In this document: piece by piece, positions 8,507 through 15,581 of the stretch
Position numbering within the stretch: position 1 is the stretch's first letter
Layout: each line of letters begins with the position of its first letter
From: an uncultured Bacteroidales bacterium
GTDB taxonomy: Bacteria > Bacteroidota > Bacteroidia > Bacteroidales > Bacteroidaceae
DNA: 64,000 nucleotides
Assembly: GCA_902799685.1 (NCBI GenBank)
Contig: CADCBO010000002.1
Span: 96,269-160,268 of the forward strand
Reading direction: 5' to 3'
Notes under the pieces: model-generated
Seen by the model: the letters and a program-made list of their open reading frames with translations, nothing else
Told to the model about the DNA's origin: nothing
The model's database searches: none
Position numbers and translations under genes: made by a program

Positions 8507-9078
8507 GAAAATTACAGTTCAATTTCAATGAACACAATCAGTCGTTGGAAAGTTTGGAGAACTATTACGATGAGGTTAAGGCTGCCATTGACCTTAAGTA
8601 TTCAAAGGCTAACCCATACTATAATTCAGACTTCCAAATGATGACCGATCCTGAGGTTGAAAACGAGCGCGAGGAGAATTATATGGAACTATCACGCGAA
8701 GCCTCTATGTCCATATTGGCTTTTGTAGAGTCTTTATTTCGTACCGATTTCATCATTCGTTGTGAACTGAAGAAATCTGATAAACTATCCAAACGATACA
8801 GGCATACCTACAATCCAGCTAAGCGGATCTACACATATAGTTACAATGATGTGGTACTTGATGGCTGGGCGCAGTTATACCCTGAGGAGAAGGATCTGAT
8901 TAACGAGTTGAAGGAAGCAAACAATTATCGCAACTGGTTGGCTCATGGGCGCTATTGGCAGTTTAAAGATAATCCCGCCAAGTATAAGATAGAAAAAATA
9001 CGTAACTTAGCTCACCGTATTCAGTCTACCTTTGCTTCAGAGTTGATGTTCGTGCCTAAGATAGGTGAAAAGCTTTGA
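8503..9078 (+). CDS. HEPN-type protein with RNxxxH motif
   Basis: A 191-residue, mostly helical protein with the sequence YRNWLAHGRYW near residue 146. RNWLAH fits the RNxxxH active-site motif of HEPN domains, many of which are metal-independent RNases in toxin-antitoxin and abortive-infection systems. The long helix preceding the motif and the protein length fit the fold. It is coupled by a 4-base overlap to the upstream gene. Two further HEPN-like proteins occur at the far end of the window. Activity is not proven: some HEPN proteins are structural only. Confidence 0.6.
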   Translation: MRKLQFNFNEHNQSLESLENYYDEVKAAIDLKYSKANPYYNSDFQMMTDPEVENEREENYMELSREASMSILAFVESLFRTDFIIRCELKKSDKLSKRYRHTYNPAKRIYTYSYNDVVLDGWAQLYPEEKDLINELKEANNYRNWLAHGRYWQFKDNPAKYKIEKIRNLAHRIQSTFASELMFVPKIGEKL

Positions 9079-9697
9079 CAGTACAATTACAGAAAAGACA
9101 TCATACATCACAAGTTCCCGTACACCTTCAATCAGTGGCGGCTTTAGCCGACCAGCTATTAAGGTCGGGAATGTTTAGCCCGAAGGGAACCAACGGGCGC
9201 TGGCGCGAAGCGGAACCGAAGGTCGTTGGCCCGAAAGGGGAAAGCAAAAGCAAAATCAACGAGTATCAGAGCGAAGACTCGAACATGTCATTCCCGAAGA
9301 GTCTTGAGAACTTTTGGAGCAGCAAGCGCAAAGTCATGCTTGCATGAACTTTGCCGAGTCGTGACAGAAGTCAACGTAGTTAATGCAGATGCAACAATCC
9401 ATTGACGATAAACAGTATGAGTCTACATATACGGACTGTGAGGAACTTCCGACTTCAGCCTTCGTTTCAGCCCTCAGACTTCAGCCATCAAACCTCGTTC
9501 ATCCTTCGTAGTGGGTTTAACGAACCAAGATTGATGGCCGATGAGCAATCGCTCAAGGCACATTTGTGGTGCAAGCCCGCAAAAGAGCCTTCCGCTAAAG
9601 TAAACGGTGTAACCAGAGCTATTTTGGGGCATCCGGCAGAGGATTAAAAAAACGGCAAAGCCGCAAATAAAATACATTTAAGTTATTATTTTGATAT
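9079..9697. other. 619-base intergenic stretch with chained inverted repeats, possible structured RNA
   Basis: I see no convincing gene in this stretch. Two ATG-initiated frames exist (9075-9347 and 9402-9647), but their products are low-complexity, proline/arginine/serine-rich and without domains. The DNA contains several inverted repeats in a row: CGGCT/AGCCG (9139-9150), CGACC/GGTCG (9149-9167), CGGG/CCCG (9166-9182), AAGACTC/GAGTCTT (9274-9305), and a 12-bp hairpin GCAAAGTCATGC with its complement (9328-9354, one bulge). The second half has a short TTCAGCC-type repeat near 9450-9490. The first half may encode a structured RNA, or may be the scar of a repeat element. Confidence 0.4.
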
Positions 9698-10099
9698 ATG
9701 GCAAGATATTATAATGTTTTCATTAGTCACAGTTGGGATCATCTTGATGACCTTCGTAGTTTACGTCAGCATTTGCAGGAACGAGGCTATTTCAATGTTG
9801 ATTTCTCAGAGGTAACACCTGAGAATGCTATCAAGTCAGAGAACATCTATTACGTACATGCGCGTGTGGCTCAACGTATAGCCAATGCTGATATTGTCAT
9901 TGGTTTAGCGGGTGTTTATGCTTCACATAGTGATTGGATGACATGGGAGCTAGATAAGGCGATTGAGCTTTCTAAACCCATTCTGGGAGTAATACCACGT
10001 GGGCAGGAAAGAATTTCTACTGTAGTCTCAAACCGTGCTGATAAAATGGTACGCTGGAATACGGAATCAATAGTTGCTGCGATAAGAGAACTGGCATAG
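9698..10099 (+). CDS. TIR-like (ThsB/DUF1863 type) protein
   Basis: A 133-residue single-domain TIR-like protein. The N-terminal strand with FISHSWDH matches the ThsB/DUF1863 branch of TIR domains. The MTWELDKAIEL segment near residue 90 supplies the expected catalytic Glu. Such proteins sense phage and convert NAD+ to cyclic or modified ADP-ribose signals. The gene is separated by one base from a caspase-like gene, which is followed by a second TIR gene. This is the layout expected of a Thoeris-type signalling system with a protease effector. The family call is strong; the signal molecule is unknown. Confidence 0.82.
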   Translation: MARYYNVFISHSWDHLDDLRSLRQHLQERGYFNVDFSEVTPENAIKSENIYYVHARVAQRIANADIVIGLAGVYASHSDWMTWELDKAIELSKPILGVIPRGQERISTVVSNRADKMVRWNTESIVAAIRELA

Positions 10100-10100
10100 T

Positions 10101-11054
10101 ATGAGAAAAGCATTAATCGTTGGAATAGACTATTATGCACACGCTAATCGTCTTGGTGGTTGCGTTAATGACGCATATTCTGTGCGCCAAGTGTTAGAGC
10201 GTCATGGTGATGGAACGAAGAATTTTGATGTGTTGTTGAAAACGGCTTCAGATGCTTCTACCGCCATAACTAAAGATGAGCTTAAATCACTTATATCTGA
10301 TTTGTTTGATGACGAGACAGAAGTGGCACTTCTGTATTTTTCGGGTCATGGATATATTGACAGTGATTCAGGTTATCTCATTGCATCAGACTGTAAGACA
10401 GGTGATGACGGTGTTTCCATGGATGAGATAATGGCGTTCGTTAACAAGTCTCGTTCCAAGAACAAGGTGATTGTTCTTGATTGCTGTCATTCAGGCCATT
10501 TTGGGGACGTGAAAGCATTGGGTAATAGTGCTGTTCTTTCAGAAGGTACAACAATCCTTACCGCTTCTGCACGCGACCAGAATGCAGTAGAGGATGGTGG
10601 TAAAGGGCTTTTTACTGGATTGTTGGTTGATGCTATGAACGGCAGTGCTGCCAATCTGGTGGGTGAAATCTCTCCGGGAAGTGTTTATGCGCATATAGAC
10701 CGTTCACTTGGAGCTTGGAGCCAACGACCTATTTTCAAAACCAATGTAAGAAGTTTCATTTCGCTTCGGAATGTAAATCCTCCTATATCACTTGAAGATT
10801 TAAAGAAGATAGATGACTTGTTCCCCGACAAGGGGTATGAGTTCCCCTTGGATCCGTCATTTGAACCTACATCTGGAGAAACAAACGAAACTAATGCAGA
10901 GAAGTTCAGAATACTTCAGAAGTATAACCGTTTAAATCTTGTTGTACCTATTGGTGCAGAGCACATGTATTTTGCTGCTATGGAGCGTAAAGCCTGCAAG
11001 CTGACCATTCTGGGCGAACATTATTGGACGTTGGTAAAAGAAGAAAGGATATAG
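10101..11054 (+). CDS. caspase-like cysteine protease (peptidase C14), probable Thoeris-type effector
   Basis: A 317-residue protein with an N-terminal caspase/metacaspase domain. The catalytic His is in FSGHGY (H83) and the catalytic Cys in LDCCHSG (C129), preceded by the usual ALIVGIDYY first strand. The C-terminal 90 residues after the protease core have no recognised domain and could bind the activating nucleotide. The gene starts one base after a TIR-like gene and ends three bases before another. In known caspase-type Thoeris systems a TIR-made cyclic ADP-ribose switches on such a protease, which then kills the infected cell by broad proteolysis; the same role is inferred here. Confidence 0.85.
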   Translation: MRKALIVGIDYYAHANRLGGCVNDAYSVRQVLERHGDGTKNFDVLLKTASDASTAITKDELKSLISDLFDDETEVALLYFSGHGYIDSDSGYLIASDCKTGDDGVSMDEIMAFVNKSRSKNKVIVLDCCHSGHFGDVKALGNSAVLSEGTTILTASARDQNAVEDGGKGLFTGLLVDAMNGSAANLVGEISPGSVYAHIDRSLGAWSQRPIFKTNVRSFISLRNVNPPISLEDLKKIDDLFPDKGYEFPLDPSFEPTSGETNETNAEKFRILQKYNRLNLVVPIGAEHMYFAAMERKACKLTILGEHYWTLVKEERI

Positions 11055-11057
11055 CCA

Positions 11058-11594
11058 ATGGCATATTTTACTGAAACGCATTTCCGGTACTACAGAGCCA
11101 GCCTCAATGAGAGCCAACGTACTTTCAGTAACACGGCAGGAAGAGATATTAATACGAAGTTTGATATTTTTATCTCTTATAATATCAAGGATAGGGCGAT
11201 TATTGAAGGCGTTTATAATGAATTGACAGAGATGGGTTTCAAAGTCTATGTAGATTTCATTGTTGACAAAGATTTAGACAGAAGTAACGTTACGTTAGAG
11301 ACTGCTAAGAGAATCAGAACTCGTCTTGAAAACAGTAAGTCATTGATATATGCTCAGTCTCCCAATGCGGCTATGAGTCGTTGGATGCCATGGGAACTTG
11401 GTGTTGTTGATGGGCATACAAAGAAGTGTGCAGTACTACCAATTCTAATAAATAGCACTGATTTGTACTATAAGCAGGAGTATTTGAAGTTGTATCCTGT
11501 AATTAGACCTAATAGTTCATATCACATGTTTGTATATAGAGAACAAAACGGCGTAGAATCTCCTGTGTTTATGGATACGTTTGTTAATTATTAG
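11058..11594 (+). CDS. TIR-domain protein, third gene of the TIR-caspase operon
   Basis: A 178-residue protein with a TIR domain from about residue 34. It has the FDIFISYNIKD first strand and box 1, a VYVDF strand, and WMPWELGVVDG near residue 113 with the putative catalytic Glu. It differs from the ThsB-like protein two genes upstream and is closer in pattern to the TIR at 16723-17238. A second TIR in the operon suggests separate sensing of different triggers, or a two-component enzyme. Spacing to the caspase gene is three bases. Confidence 0.8.
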   Translation: MAYFTETHFRYYRASLNESQRTFSNTAGRDINTKFDIFISYNIKDRAIIEGVYNELTEMGFKVYVDFIVDKDLDRSNVTLETAKRIRTRLENSKSLIYAQSPNAAMSRWMPWELGVVDGHTKKCAVLPILINSTDLYYKQEYLKLYPVIRPNSSYHMFVYREQNGVESPVFMDTFVNY

Positions 11595-11737
11595 TATTCG
11601 CGGCACAGAGCCTACAGGTCATTACGCGCAGCATGTGACAATAAGATGACGGCTGATGACTGCAATCTTCCGCACAGTTGCAACCCAGGCTGTCAAGCTG
11701 CAAAGCAAAGCTGAGATAAGTAAGAATAGACGATACG

Positions 11738-11911
11738 ATGTGTACATTGATTTACCATAATGGACAGTTTAATAGGCCTGATACTCTGTTGCCTTTCTTG
11801 CAGGCTAATGTAGGGATGAGTCCTCTGATTCAGGTTGACTGTATTATGTCTTTTAAGGGAATGGCGGGGCAGTTGATGGATGATGCGTATGAGTACCTCA
11901 GTAAACAATAG
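11738..11911 (+). CDS. possible small protein or gene fragment (57 residues)
   Basis: This frame runs from ATG 11738 to TAG 11909-11911 and would encode a 57-residue helical product. It is not recognised. Together with 11595-11737, which shows nothing, it fills the gap between the TIR-caspase operon and the repeat upstream of the epimerase gene. It may be the 3' remnant of a longer gene. Confidence 0.25.
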   Translation: MCTLIYHNGQFNRPDTLLPFLQANVGMSPLIQVDCIMSFKGMAGQLMDDAYEYLSKQ

Positions 11912-11954
11912 CAGGTCCCGATGACTTGGATGGAGTGCCAAGAAGACTTGATAA

Positions 11955-12036
11955 CAATAAAGGCCCGATAAGCGGTTCCGATAAGCGAGCAAACGGTAGC
12001 GTCGCCAGCCGCAGCGAGGCCCCCGGCCAAGCAAAC
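11955..12036. repeat. interspersed repeat copy 1 (GGCCCGATAAGCGG family)
   Basis: About 75 bases that recur nearly identically at 21282-21356 and in diverged form at 20604-20675. The shared order is AAAGGCCCGATAAGCGG, CCGATAAGCGAGCAAACGG, then a GC-rich palindromic part around GCCAGCCGCAGCGAGGCC. This copy ends 22 bases before the epimerase ATG, so it lies in that gene's leader. It could be a mobile repeat or a structured leader. Confidence 0.7.
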
Positions 12037-12057
12037 AAAAAGGAAAAACGGAAAAAG

Positions 12058-13182
12058 ATGAAAACAATACTAGTTACCGGAAGCGCCGGTTTTATAGGAG
12101 CCAACCTGGTATTAAGGTTGCTGGATAGCCAGGAGCCAACCAAAATAGTAGGCCTGGACAACCTAAACAACTATTACGATCCCAGCCTAAAGGAATACCG
12201 ACTGAAAGTAATAGACGAGAAGGCGAAGGCACACCTGGAGCATAGCTATAGCTTTATTAAAGGCAGTATTGCTGACCGCGAGCTCATTGACCGGCTGTTT
12301 GCGGAGTACAAGTTTGACATTGTGGTGAATCTGGCGGCGCAGGCTGGTGTGCGGTATAGCATTGAGAATCCGGATGTTTATATAGAGAGTAACATTATTG
12401 GATTCTATAATATACTGGAGGCTTGTAGGCATTCTATGGATGGAGTGGGGCTAGATGGCAAAATAGGGCCAAACGGAACCGTCCCCAATGGCACTATTTA
12501 TCAGGGGGTGCAGCATTTGGTGTATGCTAGTAGTAGCAGCGTGTATGGCGGAAATAAGAAAGTGCCGTTCAGTACGGATGATCGGGTGGATAATCCTGTG
12601 AGTCTTTATGCTGCTACTAAGAAGAGTAATGAGTTGATGGCTCATTGCTATAGTAAGCTATACAATATACCTTCTACTGGCTTAAGGTTCTTTACGGTAT
12701 ATGGGCCGGCCGGTCGTCCTGATATGGCGTACTTTGGGTTTACCAATAAGTTGCTTAAGGGAGAGACCATACAGATATACAATTACGGCAACTGTCGCCG
12801 CGACTTCACCTACGTGGATGACATTGTGGAGGGAATTGTGAGGGTGATGGCTAAGGCACCGGAAAAGAAGACGGGCGAAGATGGTCTGCCGATTCCGCCG
12901 TATGCGGTATATAACATCGGAGGTGGCCAGCCTGAGAACCTGCTGGACTTTGTGAACATCCTGCAAGAGGAGTTGGTGCGTGCAGGGGTGTTGCCGCAGG
13001 ATTATGACTTTGAGGCGCATAAGAAGCTTGTTCCTATGCAGCCGGGCGATGTTCCCACTACTTATGCCGATGCTACCGCACTGGAGCGTGACTTTGGGTT
13101 TACGCCTAAGATTACCCTTCGCGAGGGATTGCGGCACTTTGCCGAGTGGTACAAGGAATATGGTCAAAAGATAGCAAAATAG
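12058..13182 (+). CDS. UDP-glucuronate 4-epimerase-like SDR with a REP-encoded insertion
   Basis: A 374-residue extended SDR that probably converts UDP-glucuronate to UDP-galacturonate. It has GSAGFIGANL (8-17), the YASSSSVYGG region, YAATK (catalytic Tyr/Lys) and the R-F-F-T-V-Y-G-P segment typical of this branch. ATG 12058 fits the first strand and an upstream A/G-rich site; frames starting earlier run through a repeat. Two oddities are visible. A palindromic REP element (12461-12499) is translated in frame, giving an IGPNGTVPNGTIY stretch at residues 135-147 in a region where relatives have a short loop. The final codons and the TAG stop also lie in the left end of another REP copy. The gene stands alone among defence genes. 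Confidence 0.85.
   Translation: MKTILVTGSAGFIGANLVLRLLDSQEPTKIVGLDNLNNYYDPSLKEYRLKVIDEKAKAHLEHSYSFIKGSIADRELIDRLFAEYKFDIVVNLAAQAGVRYSIENPDVYIESNIIGFYNILEACRHSMDGVGLDGKIGPNGTVPNGTIYQGVQHLVYASSSSVYGGNKKVPFSTDDRVDNPVSLYAATKKSNELMAHCYSKLYNIPSTGLRFFTVYGPAGRPDMAYFGFTNKLLKGETIQIYNYGNCRRDFTYVDDIVEGIVRVMAKAPEKKTGEDGLPIPPYAVYNIGGGQPENLLDFVNILQEELVRAGVLPQDYDFEAHKKLVPMQPGDVPTTYADATALERDFGFTPKITLREGLRHFAEWYKEYGQKIAK
12461..12499. repeat. REP-like palindrome type B inside epimerase gene
   Basis: AAATAG-GCCAAA-CGG-aa-CCG-TCCCC-AATGGC-CTATTT, the same palindrome found at 13221-13260, 20429-20462, 20800-20838 and 20844-20882. Here it is 39 bases, a multiple of three, and adds 13 residues to the protein. Confidence 0.8.
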
Positions 13183-13210
13183 TACAAAAGGGGTCAGACC
13201 CCTTTTGTAT
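13178..13210. repeat. REP-like palindrome type A at the epimerase stop codon
   Basis: ACAAAAGGGG (13184-13193) and CCCCTTTTGT (13199-13208) form a 10-bp hairpin with a TCAGA loop. The left flank GCAAAATAG, common to other copies, contains the TAG stop of the epimerase gene. The hairpin may also end transcription. Confidence 0.75.
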
Positions 13211-13220
13211 CAAAAGATGA

Positions 13221-13260
13221 AAAATAGGGCCAAACGGAACCGTCCCCTTTGGCACTATTT
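13221..13260. repeat. REP-like palindrome type B
   Basis: AAATAG GGCCAAA CGG aa CCG TCCCC TTTGGC A CTATTT: nested inverted repeats, 11 bases after the type A copy. Confidence 0.75.
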
Positions 13261-13266
13261 GGATTA

Positions 13267-13307
13267 CCCTGGAAGTTTGATGGAACTTCCGGGGTTTCTT
13301 TTTTTTT
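13267..13307 (+). terminator. intrinsic terminator after epimerase gene
   Basis: CCCTGGAAGTT (13267-13277) pairs with AACTTCCGGGG (13284-13294) over 11 bp with one wobble, followed by a run of T. This is a good factor-independent terminator for transcription from the epimerase gene. Confidence 0.75.
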
Positions 13308-13309
13308 AA

Positions 13310-13386
13310 AAATAGTACAAAAGGGGTCAGACCCCAATTGTATCAAAATGGCAAAATAGTACAAAAGGGGACAGACCCCTTTTGTA
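13310..13386. repeat. two REP-like type A palindromes
   Basis: Copies of AAATAGTACAAAAGGGG-(5)-CCCC at 13310-13342 (right arm decayed to AATTGTAT) and 13354-13386 (right arm CTTTTGTAT). Both have the same orientation as the copy at the epimerase stop. Confidence 0.75.
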
Positions 13387-13397
13387 TCAGAGAGAAA

Positions 13398-13832
13398 ATG
13401 TTTGCGGGGTGCGTGCTGGCACCGTATCAGATTACACGCGGTAAGCTGCCCAGCATAGACTACAACCTGAACGGTGACAACGTGCTGGTGACTGATGTGG
13501 CTCTGGGTGGTCTGGTGATTACCGCCGATACGACTGTGGCGGAGTTCAGCGCGGCTGTGATGGCGTGCAACGATTACTATGAGGAGGGTGACCAGCTGAC
13601 TTTCTTTTACGGAAAGCAGACGGTGGATGTCGTAACCGGGACTCCGCGTGCCAGGATAAACGGATTCAAGGTGGTGCTGGACACTGAGAATGTGATGAAG
13701 CTGTGGGATGTGGTGAGTGAACTGGGGTTCAAGACCGTAGATGGACAGAAAGAGGCACAGGCGGCTGATAGAGAGCCTGGAGGCGGACAACAGGCAGAAG
13801 GAGATGAACCTGAGCAAGATGTATGTGGATGA
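13398..13832 (+). pseudogene. 3' fragment of a Bacteroidales hypothetical gene
   Basis: The frame continues back into REP DNA. The conserved-looking part begins around MFAGCVLAPYQITRG and reads like the C-terminal beta-rich domain of a longer Bacteroidales protein of unknown function. The last 25 residues are unusual (Gly/Gln/Glu rich) because the frame runs on into another gene fragment read in a different phase. I interpret it as a 5'-truncated remnant cut by REP insertion. It may still be transcribed, but the product is unlikely to be functional. Confidence 0.45.
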
Positions 13833-13965
13833 GTTCCGCATGAATATTGCCAGACCCTTGCAGGAAGAGGTGGGGGATTTGAAAAACGAAATAGCTAAGT
13901 TGAAAAATGCGATTCAGAGGATTAATGATTGTGATTACAGGGGCAGCGAGATTGAGGTAGGTTGA
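13741..13965 (+). pseudogene. short coiled-coil protein or 3' gene fragment
   Basis: A 74-residue frame overlapping the end of the previous fragment in another phase. The product is a coiled coil (residues about 8-60, heptad-like Leu/Ile in EEVGDLKNEIAKLKNAI) with a Cys-containing tail. Similar short coiled-coil proteins occur beside lysis genes in Bacteroidales phages and mobile elements, as far as I remember. It is followed 13 bases later by a strong terminator. It could be a small intact gene or the tail of a larger one. Confidence 0.4.
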
Positions 13966-13978
13966 TTTCTTGGGGAGA

Positions 13979-14018
13979 CCCTGGGAGCTTTTGGCTTCCA
14001 GGGCCTTTTTTTTGATGA
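13979..14018 (+). terminator. intrinsic terminator
   Basis: CCCTGGGAGC (13979-13988) and GCTTCCAGGG (13994-14003) pair over 10 bp with one wobble and a TTTTG loop, followed by CC and eight T. Confidence 0.85.
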
Positions 14019-14183
14019 TTTACTGTTTGAGGGAATAAATGAGGGTATATTTGAGGGTGTAAATGAGGGAATAAATGGGTGTTGATAAGTTGGTGGGAGA
14101 GATTAGGGTGGAAATAAGGCTAATAATGACAATATATATTGGGATTTTTTTACTTATAATTGAAATATTCCAGGATTTATATT

Positions 14184-14191
14184 TATATTTG
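14184..14191 (+). promoter_or_regulatory. Bacteroidales -7 box for toxin-antitoxin operon
   Basis: TATATTTG matches the TAnnTTTG -7 consensus of Bacteroidales sigma-70-type promoters and lies 17 bases before the ATG at 14209. A partial TTG -33 element is at about 14159-14162. Confidence 0.5.
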
Positions 14192-14208
14192 CACGATAAT
14201 ACTAGACC

Positions 14209-14712
14209 ATGGGCTTTAGAATTGTAGAAATAGAAGAATTATCTGGACCAAATTGTAAGATATACTCAATTGCTTATGATGGCAAAGGAGGTGATACACT
14301 TTTTGATGAGTTCTTGGATAGAATGGACGAAGACTATCCAAATGAGGTAGAAGATATTTGGTCTAAGCTGCAATTTATGGGCTATGAAGGTGGCGCACGA
14401 TTACAGTTCTTTAGAGAGAATGAAGGAAAACCGGGGGATGGTGTTGTGGCGTTATTGAAGGAATCTGGGTTTACATTGCGATTGTATGCTATCCGATACG
14501 GAGTTACGTTATTGATATTAGGTTCTGGTGGATATAAAGACTCAAGTATTGATGCTTGGCAAAAAGATGAGGTGTTAAAGTATCATGCAGAAGAGATGAT
14601 AAAGATATCTGCTATGATTACAGAAAGGATAAAAAACAAGGATATTAGAATATGTGATGATGGAACACTTGAAGGTGATCTATATTTTGATGAAGAAACA
14701 AATAACCAATAA
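14209..14712 (+). CDS. HigB/RelE-like toxin (Gp49-type)
   Basis: A 167-residue protein with features of the HigB/Gp49 branch of RelE-type ribosome-dependent mRNA interferases. These are a beta-rich core with RLYAIRYGVTLLILGSGGYKD near residue 96 and a trailing helix followed by an extended C-terminus. It is longer than classic HigB, but this size is common in Bacteroidetes. An HTH gene follows six bases later in toxin-first order, as in higBA. The C-terminal acidic tail (EGDLYFDEET) is family-like. The call rests on pattern and gene order. Confidence 0.72.
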   Translation: MGFRIVEIEELSGPNCKIYSIAYDGKGGDTLFDEFLDRMDEDYPNEVEDIWSKLQFMGYEGGARLQFFRENEGKPGDGVVALLKESGFTLRLYAIRYGVTLLILGSGGYKDSSIDAWQKDEVLKYHAEEMIKISAMITERIKNKDIRICDDGTLEGDLYFDEETNNQ

Positions 14713-14718
14713 ACCAAA

Positions 14719-15120
14719 ATGAAAGCAAGGAAAAGACTAGCAGCTCTGTCAGAGCTTAATTATTTGAAGGTGGCGCGTAGAATGCGTATTGCCATTCAGA
14801 TAGCTGATGCTATGGAAGTGCAGCACATTTCCAAGAAGGAACTTGCCCAAAAGATGGGTCGTCAGCCCTCCGAAATCACCAAATGGTTGAGCGGAGACCA
14901 GAATTTTACGTCTGACATTATGACGGAGCTCTCCTATTACCTCCATGCTAAGATAACAGGAGAGTTACCCGATTATTCCGTTACATACCTTAATCTATCT
15001 TATAGTCCTTCTTTATCAATAGATCTTCCGTACGTAAATGTTGGTTTTCCGCTGAGAAATCGTCGTCAGTGGAAGGATCTATCATATCAATCAATTATTG
15101 CCACTGAAAAATATAATTAA
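14719..15120 (+). CDS. HTH (Xre-type) antitoxin
   Basis: A 133-residue protein with a helix-turn-helix around residues 38-75 (ISKKELAQKMGRQPSEITKWLSGDQNF), the usual DNA-binding and autoregulatory half of a HigA-like antitoxin. The C-terminal 60 residues would carry the toxin- or chaperone-contacting segment. It follows the toxin gene closely, and its stop codon touches the start of the next gene (TAATG). Confidence 0.78.
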   Translation: MKARKRLAALSELNYLKVARRMRIAIQIADAMEVQHISKKELAQKMGRQPSEITKWLSGDQNFTSDIMTELSYYLHAKITGELPDYSVTYLNLSYSPSLSIDLPYVNVGFPLRNRRQWKDLSYQSIIATEKYN

Positions 15121-15560
15121 TGATGGAAACCGAAAAAAGAATAAGTTTCTCACTTATCTCTATTCAGGAGGAGAAGTTTGAAATTTCAGATACAGGAAAC
15201 TCTACAATTAAAGAGGTAAACGTTCAGTATCTTGTAGAGACCGAGGTTCATCCTGTAGACGGCATGATTTATGTTCGTACAGGTATAAGATATAGAAGGG
15301 AGGAGTCTATAATATGTGAGTGCATCCTGGGTATTCGTTTTGCGATAAAGGATTTTGATACGGTTATTACTATTGATGAGGATAGCAAGAAAATCAATTT
15401 CACCAGCAACCTGATGCCTACTTTCTTGAGTATTACCTATGGCGCTTTACGTGGTGCCCTGTTTGAAAGGGTTAAGAATACACCATTGGAAGCATTCCCT
15501 CTGCCTCTGATGTCTATGTCAGAACTGGAAATAAATAACCATTACAGGGTAGTAAAGTAA
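15120..15560 (+). CDS. SecB-like chaperone, third member of a toxin-antitoxin-chaperone set
   Basis: A 146-residue beta-rich protein with no HTH. It ends with a helix-proline pattern (ITYGALRGALFERVKNTPL, then LPLMSMSEL) like the SecB signature in which a long helix is followed by a P-containing strand and a short tail. Several HigBA-type systems encode a SecB-like chaperone as third gene to fold or protect the antitoxin, which matches the toxin, antitoxin, this-gene order here. Starts at ATG 15120 and ATG 15123 are both possible. The SecB relation is by eye and could be wrong; the operon membership is well supported. Confidence 0.55.
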   Translation: MMETEKRISFSLISIQEEKFEISDTGNSTIKEVNVQYLVETEVHPVDGMIYVRTGIRYRREESIICECILGIRFAIKDFDTVITIDEDSKKINFTSNLMPTFLSITYGALRGALFERVKNTPLEAFPLPLMSMSELEINNHYRVVK

Positions 15561-15581
15561 TCTGTATTAAAGGAGCTAGAA

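Noticed and set aside
9075-9347. 90-residue plus-strand frame overlapping the HEPN gene stop
   Set aside because: The product is low-complexity and basic, and the DNA is a chain of inverted repeats; better explained as structured noncoding sequence.
9402-9647. 81-residue plus-strand frame
   Set aside because: Begins in short TTCAGCC-type repeats, no domain, no ribosome site worth mentioning; judged noncoding.
11926-12057. 44-codon N-terminal extension of the epimerase
   Set aside because: It would translate the interspersed repeat; the conserved first strand starts at ATG 12058.
12461-13386. CRISPR array suggested by repeated near-identical units
   Set aside because: Copies are irregularly spaced, are themselves hairpins with two types mixed, have no uniform spacers, and no cas genes are present.
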